Shown here in pieces: positions 57,912 to 64,000 of a DNA stretch of 64,000 nt. Numbering within the stretch: position 1 is the first letter of the stretch; the number at the start of each line of letters is the position of its first letter. The stretch lies in the NCBI GenBank assembly GCA_001414345.1, contig LLCB01000086.1, positions 124,001 through 188,000 of the forward strand, given 5' to 3'. The position numbers and the translations under genes were made by a program. The stretch is from Hymenoscyphus infarciens (taxonomy: Eukaryota > Ascomycota > Leotiomycetes > Helotiales > Helotiaceae). The notes under the pieces were generated by a model. It did no database searches and had not been told where the DNA came from. It saw only the letters and a program-made list of their open reading frames with translations.

Positions 57912-59020
57912 ATGCGCAAGTCCACAACTTACACTTCTGTGCCTTTAGATGAACATGGCGAAAGTAGAGGTGTCAGGAGGGGGCCTGGGGACTTCTGCAA
58001 CGTAACTCCTACCGCTCTCTGCATCTTCTTCTGTCTGCTTTCTATGGTTCTTATTTCGTTTACCGCGGGGTTGAAGATTGGTCAGACCTGGGGAGAAAGG
58101 TATGGGTGTGATGTTGATGAGGTGGGGGAGGGAAGGACTGATGGATTGATGAGTCCGCAGGAGTTTCTTGGTGAGAGTAAGTCATGAGACACTTCTGCCC
58201 GAGCGAGAAAAAAAAATAGTCTTGAGAAAGCAGTATGGCTTGTAGCTAATCAATATCCTGCTAGTTCCCAGAAAAGAAGTCGTGTTCGAATTCCCCAGTG
58301 GCTATGAAGATACTTCAGAGGCAGGAGATCGGATTTGGGATAAGATGATGCCTCGTGAGTTCTGATTTCTTCTGGGACTGTGATTACGGAAATGCTGATG
58401 ATAGATAACTAGTTGGAGCTGGATTTTTGAGAGTCCCGCATCCGAGGTTGTATGCTATGCCAAGAAGTAAGAGCATTGAGAATGATACTGAGGAAGCGGA
58501 AATATATTCTGTGTCTATGACGCATCAGTTGCATTGCTTGGTGAGTTCTTTTCGTTCTGGTTTGCAGTGGGAGAGGAGAGGGAGTCAAAAAGCAAGACTC
58601 TCGATTGCCATTTTGATTTCACTCTAGATGCGATGCGGGACCTTGAAGCAAAAGAACGTCACGAAACTAACATGGAAACAGGCAGTCCTAAGAGAGGTAA
58701 TCATCAAATACGAAAAGAAAGATAAATCAAGGTTCGCAGGAGCAGGGCACGAATACCATTGTCTTGATTACAGTAAGTCCTCCCCCTCCCCGTCTTGAAC
58801 AACTGCAAACTGATACAATGAAACAAAAGTACGACAATCCATTCTCTGCGCTGGGGATACGACTCTTGACCACGCCGAGATTGAATACAACCCCAATGGA
58901 AGTGAGGGGAAATATGGATTTGATGGTGCGAATGCTACACATCAGTGTAGAGATTGGGATGCGATTCAGCGGGTTTTGGTTGAGAAACGGGTGGATGATA
59001 AGACTGGGATTTTGTTTTGA
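57912..59020 (+). CDS. UstYa-like (DUF3328) membrane protein (272 aa)
   Basis: Five exons (57912-58176, 58265-58354, 58413-58540, 58628-58772, 58830-59020; 819 nt), all GT..AG and in frame. A transmembrane helix lies at about residues 33-56 (ALCIFFCLLSMVLISF). Two HXXHC motifs, HQLHC (156-160) and HEYHC (202-206, in HEYHCLDYIRQSILC), are the signature of UstYa-family oxidases, which cyclise peptides or act in chlorination and oxidation steps of fungal ribosomal-peptide and other pathways. No precursor peptide, peptidase or P450 gene lies beside it in this window, so its partner pathway is unknown. The nearby carboxypeptidase is of the vacuolar/secreted S10 type and gives no strong link. Confidence 0.9.
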
Positions 59021-60446
59021 GAAGTTGCAAGTCCCGGGTAGTTTGGATATTTCATGATATTTCATGAATAAGGATCTTCGCAAGAAACGTTGACTTGATA
59101 AGGTAGTCGTTTTCTCTTCTCCAGCTAAAAGTGGCCCGTCAGCAAAATCACGATGAGATCTTCGGGAGCGCGAGGCGTCCACACTTGCGCTTCAATGTGT
59201 ATTTTTTGTACTTTTTACTTTTTGAAGAGATGCATTTCGAGCATTACTAAGTAATTGAGCTTCGAGTGCCTGAATGTATGTTAAATGACGATGCTGGCTT
59301 CTAATGTCTCTCCCCTGCTACACGGACAACGCGATGCCAGAAGTGGAAGGTGACCATTTAGCCTCGGCGCCTCGTACCTGACGGGTCCACAGAAAAGCGG
59401 AGACTTGGACCTGGCTTATCGCGATGGGATTGCAGCAAATTGATTGTTCAATTCATCTTCATCGTCCACCGGAAAATCTCTCTATGTCTATGATGCCGAT
59501 CGCTTTTCTGTCCCGTCTTTAGACCTTTTCACCGAGTCATCATGGTCGCACACCAACGACTCGAGAAGCAACGTACGGGTACTGGTACAGCAAGTAGACC
59601 GTCTTTCGTGACACCATACTAGTACTCCAATGGGAAGGTTATAATCTTTGCCACACGCCACAATCAAAAGAGACGATAACTATGAGGTGCATCGGTCTTC
59701 TTCGACACCGTGCACCAAGGGGGAAAACAAGCTTTCATGGCCTCCCGACAATGTCTTATCTGGAATTTGAAGAATCTCTCTTCCGTACGTAGGGGTTGTA
59801 ACTTGTCATTTGCTTTTACTTCGTCCCAGGCCTTTTAAACGTTAAACAAGGTGGTCACTTTATAGAATTTACAGGGGGTTTTCGGTAGCATAAAGCATCG
59901 GAAATGTGGCAATTGCCCCATCTGGATAACGCTTAAAAGGCCTGGGACGAAGTAGTAGAAGGATTGGACACGGAGAGTTTGGGAGACAGTTCTCCAAGAT
60001 TTGAAGATGAATTGAGTTGTGATTCTCGGGCACGCATGGCATAGCATAGCTTATTACGGTGCTTAGGGTTAGGTGGGGGTTATGCCGTGCTCTCTGCTAC
60101 TTACCCACCATACCCGACTTCCGGACTTTCACTATCTCAACGGTCGCATCAAGCATCAAGCACCAAGCATTGGCTGATTGGCTGAATGGCTGATTGCGAA
60201 GGGGATCAGCTACAAGTGGACCCGATAGACAGGGCTCCCCCTTCTTTTCGTCATCAAGCTTTGTGAGGAAGGGGAAGTTTCCCCGCCAGTGCTTTTATTC
60301 AATTCAAGTAGGTAGCACATAAGAGGCTCTTGATTCCCCTCTTTTCACTTTCTCTCCTATCGCCTTTGTGTTGAGAAGCTTCTACTTTAGAGCTACTCTT
60401 GCGTTCCTCGACTTGCTCCTGTCTGCAATTTCGAGATCTTGTCATA
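59021..60446. other. intergenic with one MITE
   Basis: 1.4 kb without recognisable genes. It contains a 134 bp inverted-repeat element, and the last ~100 bp are probably the carboxypeptidase promoter and leader. Confidence 0.45.
59819..59952. mobile_element. short MITE with TA target duplication (Tc1/mariner-type)
   Basis: The left end cttcgtcccaggcctttta is repeated inverted at the right end (about 26 bp with one mismatch). Each end is flanked by TA (59817-59818 and 59953-59954). The 134 bp element can fold into one hairpin. The TA flanks suit Tc1/mariner-type mobilisation. Sequence is not RIP-mutated. Confidence 0.7.
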
Positions 60447-62377
60447 ATGCGTTTCTCTACTTGTCTGTCTGCATTGGCAATTGCTGCCGGTGTGGTGACT
60501 GCAAAAACAGGAACAGCATCTGGAAGAAGTCTTCAGCATGTGGGAATGAAGGACAGAGTACACAAGAATGTTGTTCGCGAGCCTGTATCCCCACCTCAGC
60601 ATAAGCCTCGCGCAGCTTCGTCTTCTCAGTACTACACGAGCTCAACAGCAAGTAAGTAGCATTCAATCGAGTCAATATACTTGAGCTAATTGGTGAATAG
60701 AATACTCTGTCAACGGTTCTGCTATTCCGGAGGTGGACTTTGACATTGGAGAGAGTTATGCCGGGTTGATGCCAATTACTTCGGCTCCCAATGAAACTAC
60801 TCAACTCTACTTTTGGTTCTTCCCTTCCGAGAACCCAGAAGCATCGGATGAGATTTTGATTTGGCTTAATGGTGGAGTAGGTCTCTCAATTTCCAGTTTT
60901 CGACTTCAATCAGCGCTTCACTAACACATAAGACAGCCTGGTTGCTCTTCACTCGAGGGTCTCTTACAAGAGAACGGTCCATTCCTGTGGCAATACGGAA
61001 CCTTCAAGCCAGTCAAGAACCCGTATACTTGGGTAAACCTCACAAATGTCGTTTGGGTTGAGCAGCCTGTTGGAACCGGCTTCTCCCAAGGAATACCAAC
61101 TGCGCAGGATGAGGCAGATGTTGCAGCACAATTCCTTGGCTTCTGGAAGAACTTTGTCGAGACATTTGCGCTGCAGGGACGCAAAGTCTACATTGCTGGA
61201 GAGTCGTATGCTGGTTATTATGTTCCATACATTGCTGATGCCATGTTGAACAGCAATGACACAAAAGTAAGTTTAACCATATACTCGGAAAATCAAATAC
61301 TCATATTCTTAGTACAACAACTTGCAATCAACCTTGATCTACGATCCATCTACCTCCTCCGATGTCATTCAACGCGAAATACCAGCAGTGCAATTCGTTG
61401 ACTACTGGGGTGGTCTCTTCCCATTCAACGACACCTTCAAAGCCCAAATCCACAACGTCTCCGATTCCTGCGGCTTCACAGATTACATCGACAAGTACCT
61501 AGCCTACCCACCACCAGGACCCTTTCCACCAACCCCAGGAACCGACGAGTTCGGCTCAGCAACCCCAGAGTGTGGAGTTTTCGACTTGATCGACGACGCA
61601 ATCACGTTGCTCAACCCATGTTGGGATATCTACCAAGTCGCAACCACCTGTCCCCTCCTTTGGGACAACCTGGGTTTCCCAGGATCTTTCGATTACGTCC
61701 CAGAAGGAGCGAGTATCTATTTCAACCGAACGGATGTTCAAAAGGCTATCAATGCCCCACTTATCGAATGGTTTGAATGCACACCCGTCAACGTATTCCC
61801 CAACGGAGACGCCAGTCCTCCTTCAGGAATCAGTGTTCTCCCTGGCGTTATCGAGCGAAGCAAACGTACTATCATCGCACATGGAGCTCTCGATATGGTT
61901 CTCATCGCCAATGGAACTCTGTTGATGATCCAGAATTTGACTTGGGGTGGTCTACAAGGATTCCAGACGAAACCGGAGGATCCTTTCTTCGTACCTTATC
62001 ATAATGAGGCTTCGCTTTCTACGCTTGCTGCTAGTGGGGTTATGGGAACGACGCATACGGAGAGGGGGTTGACGTATGTTGGTGTTGATCTGGCTGGTCA
62101 TAGTATGTTTTTTCCCCCTTCCTGTCCTCTCCCCATACCATCACTCACCATTCCCATTCCTATTCCCACTCTTTCATGAACAAATCGCTAACTATGATTT
62201 ACAGTGATTCCACAATATGCGCCAACTGCTTCATACAGGCATCTCGAGTTCTTACTTGGCAGAGTGGATTCGCTATCTAGCACTGCGCCTTTCACTACTG
62301 ATTCCGGGGTTGCGCAGCCGTCCAATAGTACCCTGGGCAAGGGTAACTCGCCTTTGAAGAGGTGGGGTGCTATGTAG
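60447..62377 (+). CDS. secreted serine carboxypeptidase, S10 family (557 aa)
   Basis: Five exons (60447-60651, 60701-60876, 60937-61266, 61313-62102, 62205-62377; 1674 nt). A signal peptide covers about residues 1-19 ([19 protein letters not shown]). The oxyanion-hole motif NGGPGCSS is created across the second intron. The catalytic triad is Ser217 in GESYAGYY, Asp431 in HGALDMVL and His500 in GHMIPQY, the last split by the fourth intron. Several NXS/T sites suggest N-glycosylation. The enzyme should remove C-terminal residues from peptides at acid pH, outside the cell or in the vacuole. The short C-terminal tail ([20 protein letters not shown]) is Ser/Thr-rich. The inner ATG at 60447 is chosen over one at 60399 because it starts the signal peptide. 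Confidence 0.95.
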
Positions 62378-64000
62378 ATATTTCCCCGGATCGGAGGGGT
62401 GGAAAATAATGAAAATTATGCTTTTGATGTCTTAGATGATACTTTTACTTTTGAGTGAGGAAGATTTTGACCATGTCACCACATGAGGGGGTGTTGTTCA
62501 TATTTGAGAGCAATACCCTTCCCTTGTTATACATAGATCGCTGAATGACTTTTGATTATCTCCTCTGCGCTAGCCTAACCTCTTTATTCTTCATTCTGCT
62601 TCCTCCACCTGGCGCCGTGGTACTCTCGGAATAGAGAGCCATGTGGTGTATCTAGTCTTTATAGGTAATAGAAGCAGGGCTCAAGCTGAAAAACATCCTC
62701 CCATGAATACAACCAAGATAAACGAACCTCGTAGCTTGCCTCGTCGCTTACCGTGTGCTGCGGCTGCGGCTGCGGCTGCGGTCTTGGAACCCTTCTTGTT
62801 CGTCACTCTGTGCCCTTTTCGTCTTCTTCGTAGAATGCCATGTCGCCCTCATCGTCTTCATAGAATGCCATGCCGAGTAAAGAGTTTTAATAGTTTGGTC
62901 TTTGATTTACTGCTGCTGCTGGGGTTTGAAAGGGGGAGGGGTGTTAGGGAGGGGTGTTAGGGTGGGGGTGGGGGTTTGTTTGGTGTTGAAAGAAAGTTGT
63001 ACTGTTGAAAGAATGTTGTGCCGTCGGATCGCTCTCCGGGTTATGTTATATCTTTGTACTTTTTCTACATCCTGAGGAGTCGGATTTCGAGAGGGTGTTG
63101 AAATTCTGGAAATTCTGGAAATTCGTTCGGGATTGTGGGGTTTCGCTTGGGTTTGTTTGATGGTTGGGTTTGATGGTTGGGTTTGATGGTTGGGTTTGAT
63201 GGTTGGGTTTGATGGATGGTTGTGGGTGAGATGCTGGATACTGGATACTGGATACTGGATACTAGATACTAGAGACTGGAAGATAAACAAGAGAGACTTT
63301 GGCTTTGACTATATACTCTAATAGTATACGCTATGCAGGAGTAGTGTTTAAACTAGGCTAGGCTGGCATTATTCATTGTTAAGAATCGAGAGTTGGTTTT
63401 GTGGGGGTACTAGTTTTACTGTTTTTACTGTTTTTACTGTTTTTACTGTTTTTTTCTTCTTACTCCTTGGAGATTAAGGGGGGTACTGGATGGTGATATT
63501 CCTTGTCTGTCATGTGTGTGTTCGCGAACAACAGGTTACAGTGGTGCTTTTCACTTTTAAGCTACCGTAGAGAATAAAGAACAGAGCCTTTTCGGGTAGA
63601 GATTTGGAGGGGGGGGAATATGAAGCCTCGAGGAAAGTTTGGAGATAGGAGATAAGTATACATAATGGGGGTTGGTTGTTAGGAGTGGGAAAGGTTCTAT
63701 ACTTTTCTTTCCTCTTCTATTGTAAGTTTTTCTTCTTTCTTAAAAGTTGAGTATCTTTCCTCTGAAGCTATGGTTTTTTTCTGAGCTAAACTTTGTAGAG
63801 AGGATTGGGAGAGTTAGCTAGCTTGGCTTTGTTTTCTACTGAGGGTAGATTTCAAGCTAGGCGCTTTGATAGGGGGAAACGAGTGGGGAGATGTTTCTTC
63901 GCATTCTATTATCTCGGTGTTGATTAGATATACCAGTCCCGTTGCAAAAATCGCTATGTAGGTTTTTCAGGGTGACAGGGTCTAGATAAGATAGTTTGCT
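62378..64000. other. gene-free end with simple repeats
   Basis: No supported gene. Short repeats include GCGGCT units (62758-62781), 12 bp ttgatggttggg units (about 63157-63212), 8 bp ctggatac units (about 63232-63272) and 10 bp actgttttta units (about 63417-63452). Confidence 0.6.
63157..63272 (+). repeat. adjacent 12 bp and 8 bp minisatellites
   Basis: About four units of gatggttgggtt are followed after a short spacer by at least five units of tactggat or variants. Non-coding. Confidence 0.85.

Noticed and set aside
62643..62960. 105-residue plus-strand ORF with an alanine run
   Set aside because: It is driven by a GCGGCT simple repeat and duplicated short words; no sign of a real protein.

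Overview
This window looks like a chromosome segment from a filamentous ascomycete. The signs are short introns (about 45-100 bp) with GTANGT/GTGAGT donors and CTNAC-like branch sites, a serine carboxypeptidase, a kinesin-3, a UstYa-like gene, and a large AT-rich block of transposon relics whose base changes look like repeat-induced point mutation (RIP). The gene content and intron style would suit a leotiomycete, but that placement is inference.

Layout. From 0 to 5 kb there is mostly gene-poor sequence: an ankyrin-like ORF, two MITE-like repeats that are not RIP-mutated, and a short-chain dehydrogenase relic. From 5 to 12 kb there are three genes: an F-box/cysteine-rich protein (-), a microsomal-type epoxide hydrolase (+), and the seven-zinc-knuckle nucleic-acid-binding protein of the GIS2/CNBP family (+, nine exons). 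From 12.8 to 16.3 kb there is a broken NLR-like gene (SERAC1-like alpha/beta hydrolase plus NACHT) with a relic duplicate of its upstream end. From 16.3 to 38.5 kb there is a 22 kb nested transposon island. It holds three copies of a small gag-only LTR retrotransposon family (one nested inside another), at least one solo LTR of that family and two LTR-like units of a related one, a second small LTR element carrying a hAT-type MITE, a Tad-like LINE relic and two sets of inverted repeats. Five-base or eight-base target duplications can be read for most of these.

From 38.9 to 47 kb there is an unrecognised 379-residue protein (+), another hAT-type MITE and a kinesin-3 motor (-, UncA/Unc104 type). 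From 47 to 53.9 kb there is gene-poor sequence with two small membrane-protein candidates, a pseudogene with stop codons that look like mutated Trp codons, and another hAT-type MITE. From 53.9 to 62.4 kb there is a compact gene cluster: a YwrD-type gamma-glutamyltransferase (-), mitochondrial release factor 1 (+, divergent from the previous gene), a UstYa-like (DUF3328) protein (+), and a secreted S10 serine carboxypeptidase (+). The last 1.6 kb is gene-free with several simple tandem repeats.

The genes are mostly unrelated housekeeping or accessory functions. I see no operon-like or complete biosynthetic cluster. The most unusual content is the well-dated nested transposon island and the decayed NLR gene that abuts it.
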